NCBI GenBank assembly: GCA_022385805.1
Contig: MU277741.1
Coordinates: 61,473-125,472, forward strand
Direction of reading: 5' to 3'
Length of the DNA: 64,000 nucleotides
DNA from: Pilatotrama ljubarskyi
Lineage: Eukaryota; Basidiomycota; Agaricomycetes; Polyporales; Polyporaceae
Every line of letters starts with the position of its first letter. Positions within the stretch are counted from its first letter, which is position 1. Under the pieces are notes generated by a model, which did no database searches, had not been told where the DNA came from, and saw only the letters and a program-made list of their open reading frames with translations. The position numbers were made by a program, and so were the translations under genes. This document shows, in pieces, positions 47,976-59,641 of this stretch.

Positions 47976-49690
47976 GACAATTGCTGAGGATCGGAATGCG
48001 TTGGATGCGCAAGACACAGGACTAGAAAGGAGAGTGGAGTATAGCCGTACCGAGCATACATGCCGTGTTCACCTTTTATACCACAAGAAGCGCAGCTATG
48101 AAGGCACACGCCGACAAAGCGCTGCGAATAGTGAGAGCCAATGCCGAACAGGGATTGCAGGCTGCCGCGTCGATCCTATCACAGTACATCGCATCACTTC
48201 GCATGGCCTTTTCCAGTCAGCACAGGTCCGCGCAGCTTTTCCTACAAAGACCGCGACCCTTGGCAGGCGGCATCTGGTAGATAGTCAGGGGGTCGAGTCA
48301 TATGGCCTGAATGGCTACACAACGGTGCTAATTGCTTGAAGTCGGCAACCGTGCACAGGGCCTCGCTGGCACGTTGGTGCGGGTACAATGCCATGCCCGT
48401 ATTTTGAACTATATCGCTCACGTAAGTCCCTTGTCGCAACGGATGCATATGGCTGGGAAGCAACTTCAGCGCCCACATGAGTTTCGTAACCCTTGTCGGA
48501 AGGTGGGAAGGTCGTGAGGCAAGTGAGGCGATCAGCGAACCTGCGGGACCGGATGCACTGTGTTCAAACATAGTTACCGCTTTCGGCAATGATGTACTTC
48601 TCTTGAACCCGGCCAGATTTGGCGCTCTTCTGCCACTTTCTCGGCCTGAGCAAATGCAAGCCTCCCGCCGTGGCCCACAGCGTGAACTCTTGGCGGTCAA
48701 CGATGTCCGAACCCGCAGCTGGCAGATGACAGAATGGCTGCAGCTAGAAGACGCAATAAGAGCCGCGAGTCTCAGTTGAGTCTCTCGCTCTCTTCCTCTG
48801 ATGCTCCATCGACGGGCCATAGCGAGCCAGGCTGCAGAAGACTGCGGTGGCACCGCATGTGTAACCGAGACTGCGGGTCCGGATATCGTGACTTTCGAAT
48901 CTCGGAATTGCCCGCACAAGGCGTGATATTCATGTCATCGTGGTAGCGGCGACCCTGGTCGGAAGTCTAGGTATGGCGCAGCGGTCAGCATACCATATAC
49001 CAACGCCGCTGAAACAAGCACCGCGGGCTCACTACTCAATGCGTCGGGCTTCATTGGCTACTTCGACTAGTTTGGTTGTCGTTTGCTTCCCACGAGCGCG
49101 GCTCGAACCTTCAAGAATCCCATATTGACTCCATGCCAGCTGTCTCGACAGTGCCGCCGCTCAGCTACTTTCGCAGTCTTCTGCCTGAGTAGCCGACATT
49201 GACCACACATTCAAGCTCCCGGAACCGCACAACGTCCGCAGCGTCGTGCCGTCACAAGCCTGATCCCGCTAGCTAATTAAAGGTCAGATTGATTGGACTT
49301 GCCCAGCTGTATGTTCTCAGCGCAGTCCACGCGCTGGCAGGCCGAATGTATACGCTCAACGATCAGCGGAGCCAGAATCTCCATACGTTACGAGGCGCTG
49401 GTTTAGGTACTGCAATTCCTGAGGCCTACGCGACCTCGACTATCCGGCGCAGTAGTTCAACGCTCTGGAATTCATCCCAGCTAGGGCGAAGGCTCTGCTG
49501 GATTGATGGAGAGTGATGAAGTCAGAGATCATGTGCGACCGACGACTCCGAGACCCCTGCTAATTCCGCCGGCGGCGCTCTCGACGAAGACACCAGAGTT
49601 TAGGAGGCCTTCGAGTGTGCCCTCCTGGATTCCGTGGTGGACTACGTCCCCTTGGTCGGCGGGCGTATCCGTAGGGTTGACAATGGGGAG
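47976..49690. other. Gene-poor region upstream of the repeat protein
   Basis: About 1.7 kb with no recognised gene beyond the repeat-protein promoter. The largest frame is 225 codons on the minus strand (48242-48919); it has no motif, no clear intron signals at its ends and a random-looking composition. Confidence 0.4.
48073..48081 (-). promoter_or_regulatory. TATA box of the repeat-protein gene
   Basis: The minus strand reads GTATAAAAGG about 100 bases before the ATG at 47975. Confidence 0.5.
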
Positions 49691-50703
49691 CTACAGCATG
49701 TTAAGCGGCCAAGTCCACCGTCCTGTGATCTGACGAACCTTCAACACAGTGAAATGAAAGTCGCCTTGTCCAACCGGGCCTAGTGCGACCGTGGGATTTG
49801 GCGTGGTGTCCTTGACCCGCCGCAGTAGTTCAGCATCCTGAGAGTACCAGACCGCCAGCGTGCGGTTGTTCCAGTCGACTTCGACGGCAAAGTTATGCCA
49901 TGTGTGCGAGGTGAAGGGCGTAGTGAAGAGCACATTGAGGGCGTGATCCAGAACTTTGAACGAATGCGCATTCGGCGCTGGGAGGGGGCCCGTCGGGTTT
50001 GTGAACGGAGAACCTGGGTTTCCAGGACCGCCGTATTCAGCACGAAGTCTCAGGGATGACAATACAACTAGGCGATGCCCACCTAACTGGATCCCGAAGA
50101 CATGGGATCCGTCGTTGGGCTCGATGAAGACGATCTGGTACTCGTGGCTGTAGTTGAGGGGACGCACTTCGTCCTTTTGGATAGAGAAGTGGAAGATCGT
50201 CGAGTTTTGCTCCATGCGCGTGATCAGCTCCGTATGCTCGCCGTTGACGGCGGCGATGATGTCGGTCCTGCGGAAACCGAACTGCGGCGGTCCACCGCCC
50301 GGCACGAAAACGGAACTGTTGTCGATCGTCACCGACATTACTTGTTCGCTTGGGAGGAGCGGGGACAGGCCGACGTTCCACAGCGGAGTGGGCGATCTCG
50401 AGTGGCCCAGGAGATGAGAGTACTGCGAGATATACGAGTCACATCAGCGCGAGTTAAACGGATGTAGTAGTGTGGAACTGCTGACGTGCGTAGCGTTCTC
50501 TGGACCCTTGACCACGCTATGCTACGATTAATATTAACCAAGCCTATGGCGAACAAGGCAACGCACGTGAGGAAAGGGCCTGTCGAGGTGTCGAGGTCGG
50601 CATTCGTGAGGTTGAACCGAGCACGTCCGTCCCAGATGACTGGCGTAGCTAGAGCTGAGACCAAGAAGGTAGCAAAGGCAATGAGACTGAACATGCTCTG
50701 CAT
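49691..50703 (-). CDS. GH131 family beta-glucanase
   Basis: Secreted glycoside hydrolase of family 131, found mainly in filamentous fungi and active on beta-1,3/1,4/1,6-glucans. The signal peptide MFSLIAFATFLVSALA is followed by TPVIWDGRARFNLTNADLD, VVKGPENATHYSHLLG, SPTPLWNVGLSPLLP, FGFRRTDIIAAVNG, STIFHFSIQKDE, YQIVFIEPNDGSHVFGIQLG and HTWHNFAVEVDWNNRTLAVW, ending RWTWPLNML. The VVKGPENATH part comes from a 31-nt exon at 50486-50516 between two introns. I chose the ATG at 50703; MFS at 50694 is an alternative. No carbohydrate-binding module follows. Confidence 0.87.
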
Positions 50704-51028
50704 TGCTGTCGCTCGTGCAAGTACAAGTGCCACACTCGAAGCTGGCCCCCCTATATTACATCGCCTGAGGGCGGACCCAAGGAGGAACCTCGGAGGAGAA
50801 AACTCGGCCAAAGAGACTGACGCACCGACGACCACCGGGAAAGCCATGGTCTAAGTTCACATCAGACGTCTCAGAGTCAGATGACCAGAGGAATCGTCGT
50901 ATCGCAGCTCGCCAACAGCTCTATTCGAAAATACATGGTGACCCGGCAGTCGTAAGTGGTATGATCCTGTCATGATAGCACTTGAATTTCTTGGATCGTG
51001 GTGTCAGCTTCGCGTATACGTAGTCCGC
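50704..51028. other. Intergenic region with TATA-like element
   Basis: 325 bases between the GH131 start and the sedolisin stop, both minus strand. The minus strand reads TGTAATATAGG near 50750-50760, about 50 bases before the GH131 ATG, a weak TATA candidate. Confidence 0.35.
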
Positions 51029-53765
51029 TCAGGGCAATTCGAGGAAGTGTGAGAGCAAGGTTGTGAAGTTGGGTGTACCGAGACCTGTGACAGGGTCCCA
51101 GCCCTCAGTTCTGAAGAACGTCTCAGTACGAGCCTCGGGGAGGTGCAGACAGCACGTACGAGGTGAATCCAGGAGTTCCTGCGGAGCAAGTCATAGTGTC
51201 AATTCGCGGCATGGCGTAGTGATCTTGCTACATACCACAGCCCTGGTTGCCTCCGGTCGTGATATCATGGAAGGAATCGGCGAACTGCTCAGAGTACAAC
51301 TAGACAAGGCAGATGTTAGATTTGGCAGATTGTTTGCAATTATGGACGTCGTGCATACCGCGGGGTTGATAAAACCTGAAATCGTTTGGATTAGAACACG
51401 TAGCGAGTGCTAGTGGACCAGGTAAGCTTACCGACAGGGCCCTTGCCAGCAGTCAATCGAGCATCGTTGATAAGCGTGATCATGGAGCCCACGACGGGGG
51501 CGGAGCACGAGGTCCCAAAGACGAGCACGAACTCCCCAGCAACGGCTGGTTGCGAAGTATTAGGCATCTCTTCAAGCTGAGGCTTGGATTTAGATAGCTG
51601 CTCACCGACGACATAGTTGGCACTGCACAGTCCTCGCTTAGCGTGAGAAGGAGGGCGATCGAAGGAGCGCACTCACCCATTCGCAGAAATATCTGGGAAC
51701 GCACGAACCTGGGCACCAAAGGTCAATGCCCTAACCTTCGATGTGCCGCACTCTCAACTCACTTTCCCGCTGTTGTTGAATTGGGCGCTCGTGAACGGCG
51801 GGGGATGGTTGGTCAAGAAGCTCGTGACTGCAGTCGCCTGATATTCTGGGAGGGCGAAGAAGTTGCTGAAGCCGCCGCCGCTGAAGATGACTTGCTCGCA
51901 AGCGCCTTCGGGATCGTTGACGGTCGAGCCGGGGTTGACCTGCGTAGCGCCCACTGCGGTGATGAAAGGACAGGTTGCTGGGAAGTCCGGGCTGAACCTC
52001 GTACCCCGTCGGGAGGGTTGTCCTTTGGTCATTTGCGCTGAGCAGTTACTTTTCAGCGAACCTAGCTGATGCGTACCTTGTGCATTAAGGCAGACACCGC
52101 CATTACCAGCGACACCGTCGTCCCCGGAGCTGTAGAGCACCGTGGTGCCAAGCATGCCGAGCTTACCGTACTCCGCACATTGACGTGCAGCGTATGCAAC
52201 CGTAGTACCACCTTCATCCGAACCGTAGGATGCGGAAACGACGAATGGAGGCTTGATGATACCGCAAGACTCGGGGCCTTCATGTTCATGGGCGTTTGAG
52301 GATTTGCACAGGAGATCAAGCGAACATATCCTGCTCACCCTTGAAACCACCGGGGAGAGGGTCGGGGTAAATGCCGTCCTAAAGAGCAGTATAAGATAAA
52401 TCTCCTTCGAGAGACGAGTGGGAAATAGTACCTGAGTGGGGTCATCTCCACCCTCGAAGGTGCAGAATGATCCGTCGACAGCGTCCAGCCAGTTGTTGAA
52501 GGAAGCACCTGGACTTGTATGAGTAGTCGCAGGGACAGTCAGACCAGCCGTTGATACGCACCTTCGACCAGATCGCCCGCCTGCAGGAGCAAGATTGGTT
52601 GAGGGTTGGTGAGTCCGAAAGCATACTCCAGGTCGAGGTCGCTCTCTCCGTTGAAGTTGAAGCCCTGGTTGGTGGTTTGTGCGACACCTACAGGCGATGT
52701 GAGATGGGTTCAAAGTTGGGAGACCGGCCGACAAACCTCCATCGATGGACACGAGTATCGGCGACGTCCCGACTTGACTCGGGGAGAAATTCCTTGTTAC
52801 ATGGTCAGCGCTTCATCTGCATGATCTGTGAGGGATACTCGTACCCGAAAAACATATCCAGATCGCTTTGGAGGAACGCTTGCGGCGTCAGCTCCACTAG
52901 GAAGCGTCGAACATCAGTGCTACGTCTCCGGCGTCCAGAAGCCACGTACAGATGCCAAAAGTGTTCTTGTCAGTAGACTGGGGAGTGTAGTCGATAGAGT
53001 AGAGCGCGCGCAGGCAGTCGAGGGTGATCGTCTCATCGCAGTGCTCCAGACTCGGTGTAATGGTGACCTTCTTGCCGTTGGTCTTCGGGCCGCCATGAAT
53101 AGCAGCTTCGAGCTTCCCGAACTGGCCAAGAGAGCGTTTTTGAATGTTGTCCCTCTTCGGTACCCTATGGAGGAAGTGAACGGTGGGCTGGATGAGGTCG
53201 ATGTGCTCCCGGACATGCTCGGGCACGGAATATGAGTGGCAGCCTAGACACGGCCGGTGAGAATTTACAGTATGGCTGACCAATCTGGGAAGTATTCACC
53301 GATCTGCTGAGCGCCAGAAGGGTGTGTGTAGACGTAGTACTCTGCCGCAATGAGTTCCTCCACTTCAGCCGTGGTCGCGTTCACCTCGATCCAGCCCTTG
53401 CTGGCGGTGAGCCGGAGGCGCTCCTTCGCGATACCGGACTCGACGAGCCATTCCGTCACCGCGCCGATCGTCTCGTCGGACGGCTTGAAGGTCTCCACGA
53501 CGTCCTCCGGGGAGAAGTGCTTGCCGTAGCTAGGCGAGGCGGGGTGCGAGACCGACATGAGCATCTCCTCGATCTTGTGGAGGTTGTTCTGCGTGAGACC
53601 GAACCGCATGGGGAGGACCGCGTCCGCCTCGAGCTTGCGGGACATGGCCCATTCGATGGGGTCCGCGGCGCGCTTCTCGTGCAGTATCATTTTGGACCGG
53701 CGTGATGGCACAGCGGCCGCGAGGGCGGCAAGCGCGACCGCGCAAGTCAGAGAGAAGGGGCGCAT
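51029..53765 (-). CDS. Sedolisin (S53) tripeptidyl-peptidase-like protease
   Basis: Secreted acid serine-carboxyl protease. The signal peptide MRPFSLTCAVALAALAAAVP leads a pro-domain with FGLTQNNLHKIEEMLMSVS, YGKHFSPEDVV and IEVNATTAEVEELI. The catalytic Glu and Asp are in NGESDLDLEYAFGL, the oxyanion region is SSGDDGVAG, and the catalytic Ser is in GTSCSAPVVG. The C-terminal calcium-site region is GWDPVTGLGTPNF, and it ends LLSHFLELP with TGA at 51029-51031. The pro-domain shows it is made as a zymogen. Many introns interrupt it. An in-frame ATG at 53810 would put 15 residues before the signal peptide, so 53765 was preferred. It likely feeds extracellular nitrogen scavenging (inference). Confidence 0.92.
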
Positions 53766-54601
53766 GTCGAGGCGTGAGTCGGATCCGACCAGAGCGAGAG
53801 AGGACTGCAAGCTCCAGTAAGAGGTGCGACCCGCTAAGTCGATACCATCCAGCGCCTGGTTTTATGGAGCTCTCCCAAGGAACATGTTTAGCCTCAGACA
53901 GCAGATGCGGATGACCCTCCTTGAAGGGAACACCGCCTCGCGTGTGCGCCGAAATGTAGTATGTGAACGAGAGGGCACGTCGGATAAGAGCCGCTGGGGC
54001 TTCTGACAATGCATCGATGCCCGTAGTGAGCAGATACTCCCTGCGCCATATGATGCTTGAGCGACGCATGAGTGGTATGGGTATGCGGGCGGACACGGCG
54101 CGCCACCATCGCTGCGCGTCGGAGTAGATGATCCTCTACGCCGGTGTGTAGGCAGTGAGAAACACCCTGTTGATCTTGGGAATGCCCTGAATAGTCAACT
54201 TTAGTCCACGAATCATGTACGACGTGAGACAGATAACGGTTGTACGACTCGAAAGGCGCACCCACGTCCCAATGCGCAGCGCTACGAGGATGGTCCGACG
54301 TATAGCAGTACTGGTATTGCAGACGGAGTGCCCGTCTGCCGGGCATATATATACGACTCTCACGCCTGCAGCAATGCGGTCCATGCTGCGCTTCCTGGCC
54401 ACGGGGGATCCTGCTGGGCACGAAACTGTGAGTACGGAAGTGATTGATCACAGATCTGAAACGCTCACCAATGCCGGTGAGTACGATCGCCAATTGAGCT
54501 CATGAAATCAGCGCTCTGTCAAGCTAGGAGGATCGAAGGGAAAGTAGAGCATATAAAGAAAACTAGCAATACACTACGATACACACGGTCGATACAGACA
54601 A
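53766..54601. other. Intergenic region, sedolisin promoter side
   Basis: About 0.8 kb between Ssr4's 3' end and the sedolisin start. The minus strand has CATAAAAC at 53859-53866, a possible TATA box about 95 bases from the sedolisin ATG. An alternating ATATATATA run lies near 54345-54354. Minus-strand frames of 88-199 codons lack motifs. Confidence 0.4.
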
Positions 54602-56432
54602 CTAGGTCGGGATAGCGTCGGACATGGAGGTCCCCTCCATCGAGACGTCGGCGAGCTCATTGGCGGTGGCTCGCGTTGCTTGTTGCCGGGCAGCGGCCTT
54701 CGCCCTCAGCGCCTCGATCTCCGAAGTGAGCTTAGCCTGCGTAGGGTTCCACCGTCAGAGCGATCTTGGAGCGACTCGCACCGGCTAACAATCACATACC
54801 ACTTGTTCCTCCAACTCGTCTTTCTTGAATATTGAGTACGGCGGAGGTGGCGAGATAGCATTCTTGTTGCCTAAGCAAGGGTGCTATGTGAGATTGACTG
54901 TTAGAGCCGTACCCAAGACTACTTACCGAATGCAGCATACATAAAGACCTCGTTCATGAGCTCGTGGTTGCGACGGTATCGAGTGAGCGCAAGGGTTCTA
55001 GTCGAGATGGTCTCAGACTCGTCTAACGGCATAGACATCAGCACCAGGAGACGAGTGAGCCATGACTGAAGCTCTGACCCGCAGAGTCATCGTCGTCCAC
55101 ACGAGCCGCTGCTTGCCGCTGTGAAACATAAGCAACGTCTAGGGATTCGCCAAGTATGCACACTTACAGCGCTCATACTCGCACTCCTGTCGCGCAGCGC
55201 ACGCTTCTCCAGCGCTTCCATGTTGCTGTTCTGGTGCGCAAGCATCGCCTGCGGGTTACCGGGCATGCCCATTCCTGGCATGCCATAACCCATGCTCATA
55301 TCCCCGACTGGTTGGCGGTCTAGAGTAGGGGCTACTCGCCCTGGGCCGGGACCGCCTGCACCAGGGTAGACTTTCTGGCCTTGCTTCTCGCCCATCACGT
55401 ACACTGCGGGTTCGTTCACGGACCGTAAAGGGTAGCTTCGGACAGGCTGATTCAAGCTGGGCATAATAGCTGCGCGATGTCATGTTTGAGGCGGAGCCAC
55501 ACATTGACAAGAACAGAGGAACGTACGGCTAGCCTGGCCACGAGAGTAGTGGATGAGAACAAGCTGGGGGTGGCCACCCTTCGCGAGGCGGTACCGTCTG
55601 CGTACGCGGAACGCAGTGTTGTCAACGCCGGGGATAAAGCCGAACTTGATTTCCGAGACTTCCAGTTCCTTCAAAGAAACACGTCAGAGTGCGACGGAGA
55701 GTGTTGCAGCGCGGTACTCACGCGTCCGCCAGGGAGAGGGAAGCTGTATCTTTGCTCACGATCTTGAAAGACCAATCCATCAATCGGGAACGGCAGCTGG
55801 GGCATTTGGAAGATCAAGAACAACTGTCCCTCTGCAACGAAATGGGCATGAGTACAGCTTGTCGACCGACGCGATAACGCTGCAGTGAAGCATGTTCGCG
55901 AGCAGTCCCCAAAGACAGAACTAAGCTGGCCACCATGCTACCACAGCGCATAGCAGCATATGCAGCACAACCGCCGTGTATGTCTGAGAAATGACATGCA
56001 GTAACTGCGGTTCCTCTCACAACCTTCACGCATCGGAGTATTATAGTCGAAACAACTCACCGGCAGGTTTGTCTATGTAGCCCCACGTGAACGGTGTATG
56101 CTGTGCCAGCTGAGTCGCGCGTAGCAGCATTTGTGCAGCCGTCTCATGTGTAACTTGCGCATGTTGCCCTAATGGGTCGGGAAACCGGAGACATAGTCCT
56201 TCTGCCTGAGGGTGTTGCGCCATTTGTGAAGTGATCGTGGGCTCCACGATCAGGTTTTCCAAGAGAGGTGCGTTCTTAAGCCCTGTCGCCCCAGCCACTG
56301 TAGTGTGGGAGTAGCAAAAGTCAATGCAAGGGAATGCGACTAGCTAAGCTCAGCTCTGGAGGTGAAATCGAACACCAAGCAGAGACTCAGAGGCGACCGC
56401 CACATACTGAGCCACGTGATGCTAGGCCACAT
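54602..56432 (-). CDS. SSR4: SWI/SNF and RSC complex subunit Ssr4
   Basis: Fungal chromatin-remodelling subunit known from fission yeast. The N-terminal domain has HPQAEGLCLRFPDPLGQ, ETAAQMLLRATQLAQHTPF and TWGYIDKPAG. The middle has LKELEVSEIKFGFIPGVD and FRVRRRYRLAKGGHPQLVLI. A Gly/Met/Pro-rich linker follows, then TISTRTLALTRYRRNHELMN, VFMYAAFG, PPPPYSIFKKDELEEQVAKL and a coiled coil, ending SMSDAIPT with TAG at 54602-54604. The 5' end is unsure. The open frame has no ATG before 56223, but a GTATGT donor at 56407 and an AG acceptor at 56298 let an ATG at 56432 (MWPSITWL) or a split A/TG (56408 plus 56297) start MAGATGLKNAP. ATG 56223 is the simplest alternative. Confidence 0.85.
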
Positions 56433-56551
56433 GGCCCGGTTGCGGTCTATCCGTGCCTGTGAGAACGGGCCGATGTTCCGCGGTCCCTACAAGCAGCGGG
56501 AGGCCTCAACTCGAACCTTCGACTCCGTCCACTACAGTCTCTCGTTGAAAT
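56433..56551. promoter_or_regulatory. Compact divergent promoter, SSR4 and HIT hydrolase
   Basis: Only about 120-330 bases (depending on the SSR4 start) separate the two divergent genes, so regulatory sequences must be shared. No TATA box is evident. Confidence 0.4.
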
Positions 56552-57224
56552 ATGGCTGCGAAGTCAGTACAAGTGAGCGTTATACTGGTGAGGGAAGTAG
56601 CTGATTCACCTCTTAGATCGCTTGCGAGCTGCATCTTCTGCAAGATCATCAAGGGTACGCCCGTATGCATCCGCCCACGCCGATTGCCATTGGCTCCTAA
56701 CCCCGCACCCACGCAGGGGAGATCCCCTGCTTCAAGTTGATCGAGACCGAGAAGGTCCTCTCTTTCCTCGACATCGGCCCGTTGTCCAAAGGCCATGCCC
56801 TGATCATCCCGAAATGTGCGCATTCCCTCACGTATTGCCGGCATCAAAGACCACTCGTGGCTCAGACTGACGGGCTGCTCGTAGACCACGCCGAGAAGCT
56901 CCACGAGCTCCCGGATGAGTACTTCACGGATGTTCTTCCGGCGGCGAAGAAAATTGCCATTGCTCTCGGTGCCGAGAACTACAACCTGCTCCAGGTCGGT
57001 AGCTATTCTTGCCCAGATATCGCGCGTGGAGGCTGACGCGATATCCTTACGCGTCACAGAACAACGGTCGGATCGCCCACCAAGAGGTCGATCACGTCCA
57101 TTTCCACGTAATCCCCAAGCCTCAGGCGTCCGACACGGAGGGCCTCGTCGTTGGCTGGCCAGCTAAGAAACCGTCAATGGATGAGCTCAAGAAGCTGCAT
57201 GAGGAGCTCCTGTCGAAACTGTAA
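56552..57224 (+). CDS. HNT1: HIT-family nucleoside phosphoramidate hydrolase (Hnt1/HINT-like)
   Basis: Histidine-triad hydrolase of AMP-lysine and other adenosine phosphoramidates. Five exons (56552-56562, 56617-56654, 56717-56815, 56885-56994, 57060-57224) give 140 residues. MAAKSLASCIFCKIIKG has the CxxC zinc pair of HINT proteins; next are EIPCFKLIETEKVLSFLDIG, PLSKGHALIIPKYHAEKLHE and NNGRIAHQEVDHVHFHVIPK with the His triad HVHFHV. It ends EELLSKL. The first exon is only 11 nt, and its GTCAGT donor is what restores the frame to SLASCIFC. It diverges from SSR4. Confidence 0.93.
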
Positions 57225-57722
57225 GTGTAGGTGTAGAGTGCAATCAACGTGTACGATAGACGTGGTAGGAAGCATCAAAGCCATATGGCGACAGTCGAAC
57301 GTTCCACTTCCAAGCATGCCATCACAGATTGACATTGACGCTCATGTATACGTGCTCCTTAACACTCAGTGTGGTTTGATGGTGACTGATATGTACACCT
57401 GCCTGTAACCATTGGTACCCATGCTCGGACGAGGACTCGAAGCTGACTGCACGTACGGCGGACTCTGCCGTACGCATTAGCTGGTAACGTTTCCTTCGAC
57501 GCCCCGATGAACACACTGGCCGCGGTAGGTCCCGTACAAGGAAGCCAGAGGCTGTACTGTGCCGGCGCTAACCGAGTCTCCTCATGCACACCTGCGGCGG
57601 AGACAAGTTATCTGCTCGTCCACTACCTGCCACTACCGTATTCTTGACAACGCCACCGGCTGGTAGCTAGGCAGAAACTTCTCCGTTTGAGGGATAGAAG
57701 CTAACTACATGCCTTTCGATAG
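57225..57722. other. Intergenic region ending in a likely 5' UTR intron
   Basis: About 500 bases. The right end has a strong branch-point string GCTAACTAC at about 57700 followed by the acceptor TTTCGATAG at 57722, so an intron runs into the start of the ankyrin-MYND gene. The matching donor is not certain. Confidence 0.4.
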
Positions 57723-59214
57723 TGCCCTCTACGTACGCGGAGAGAAACATGCCAATGTCACCCACGGCAATCCAGAGACTACGCATGCATGGGAGTGGCG
57801 GATTTGTTGTCCCAAGAGACATGCAAGAGCTCATTGACCGACCCGGGCATCTACCTCCTCTGCAGGGAGGCAATAGGCTGCGTCTCCTGTACCAACAAAG
57901 TGTAACCTTCCTCGCCGCGTTTAAGCGACACGCTAACCGCTTCACCCAGATTCTGCCAATATCGACCTGGGCCTTCTCAGCGAATTCGCTAGGTATTGCT
58001 TCCTGGGAAACGTAGAGGGCGTGAAACGGGTTAGAGCATTATACCACTCCACCAAGACCGTACTCACACCCTTAGTCCCAAGGCGATCGAATCCGGAGAT
58101 GCCCCTGACATACTGAGCTTCGAGACCCCGTACAAGTTTAGCTACCCCATTTTCACCGTCCATGGCGCGCAACGCATCGTCGGCGGCTCTCCTGGAATGA
58201 TGGACCACGCCGGCACGCTGAGGTATTTGCTCGAACAGGGTGCGCCACCGAATCTGGCGGACGTCGTTGGCTATACCGCCCTCCACCACGCCTGCCTCGT
58301 CCGGCCCCAATCAGACCTAGCGCGTATTTTGCTCGAGGCCGGTGCCGATCCTAATCAGCAGGATCGCTTTGGCGGCGTTCCGCTCATGGGCGCGTTCCAG
58401 AACGACTCTATACCGACTGTCGATGCGCTGATGGAGTTCGGGGCGGACCTGGATATCGAGGACGCCGACGGCAACTCTCCAGAAGAGTTCTTCATCAAGG
58501 CCGGTCCAGCTGTCACCGCTGCCGTACAGAAGTGGAAACGGAAACGAGCGGGGGAGACGCAGCCGTTGGAGGAGAAGACTTGCGCCACATGTGGCAGGTC
58601 GGACGCGGAGCTGAAGTTCTGTGGCAAGTGCGGCGCATCATGGTACTGCTCCAAGGAATGTCAGAGTACGTATCCACGACAAGGTTCAGCGGAACATTTG
58701 TTCCATGCTAACTAACGGCTATCCGTGTACAACTGTAGAGTCGGACTGGCAAAATCACAAACAAAGCTGCATCGGGTTCAACGCCGAGTCCACCGTCACT
58801 CTCACGCCATTCTATGAGGACATTGGTCGCATCATGCCCACCGCCGACGTCCAGCGAGCAAGCTTCGGATACAAGGTGCCCAAGCAGTCCAAACGGAACA
58901 TGCGCTCGGTGCATATACCACATATACCCGACGGAGGGTCCAAGAAGATGATTATCAAGGTACAGGTACCGTTCGACATGGACACGGGTATGCCGCATGC
59001 AGCAGAGGTCGGCGACATGCTGGTCTTCGACAAGAAGAGGAGTCTCGTATGCAGGATCCGAAGGCAAGACGACGAGGAGGGCTACCTGCGTCTCTCGCGG
59101 ATTATCCGTCGGAAGGGTGTATCGGGTGCGAAAGCTTACTTCCCGGCGGAGATGCGACGGGCAGACAAGCTTGTAGTTAAAGTCTCGGAGGTGTTAGCAG
59201 AGCAGGCCTTCTGA
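57723..59214 (+). CDS. Ankyrin-repeat and MYND zinc-finger protein
   Basis: Protein-interaction factor, function unknown. N-terminal PSTYAERNMPMSPTAIQRLR and GSGGFVVPRDMQELIDRPGH precede NIDLGLLSEFARYCFLGNVE. Ankyrin repeats follow (LRYLLEQGAPPNLADVVGYT, ARILLEAGADPNQQDRFGGV, VDALMEFGADLDIEDADGNS). A MYND finger (CATCGRSDAELKFCGKCG, SWYCSKECQ, then HKQSC across an intron) and a C-terminal domain ending VSEVLAEQAF complete it. The frame before PSTYAERN lacks an ATG; an acceptor there would place TG after a spliced A, so the start codon itself may be split. The first clear in-frame ATG is 57749. The donor before NIDLGLL is uncertain. Confidence 0.85.
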
Positions 59215-59641
59215 ACGGATTCGGGCGCTGAGCGGTGCTGTTGCACATGTCCTCCTTTCACGGTCGCCTTCTTCGTTACGCCAGTCATATGTTCTCTCTA
59301 CTTTTTATTTGTACATTTTGCTACTATCGAGGCCCGTGCACTGTACCCTCATGTACCGGCAAATGGTGAGCTCGTTATAGTGTATTCACATGTCCTTAGA
59401 CAGTTGGAGCTCATGAATGAGTCGAAGCAAGCGCTCAGCGGCAGCGAAGTTGACTAACTCGATTTGGACTATTTACGTAAGTTTTCTCCTGCTATTGGAG
59501 GAAACCGGAACTCCGCTGGGCCACTCCTGCTCTCCCACCTACCACCATCATCCTTTCCCTGCTGCCTGCACTCCGCTGCTCGTCCGCATAACTGTAGTCA
59601 ACTACTCATCTCACCGCCATCAGACACGCGCCAGATATTGT
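59215..59641. other. Intergenic region
   Basis: 427 bases between two plus-strand genes. The kinase frame is open from 59417, but composition before 59642 is not protein-like (many His/Pro/Thr from CT-rich DNA), so it is treated as promoter and a CT-rich 5' UTR. Confidence 0.4.

Noticed and set aside
48242..48919. 225-codon minus-strand frame
   Set aside because: No recognisable domain, hydrophobic pattern or signal peptide; composition typical of a chance frame in GC-rich DNA.
53894..54493. Minus-strand frames of 88 and 199 codons upstream of the sedolisin
   Set aside because: Overlapping frames with different translations and no motif; more likely promoter DNA.
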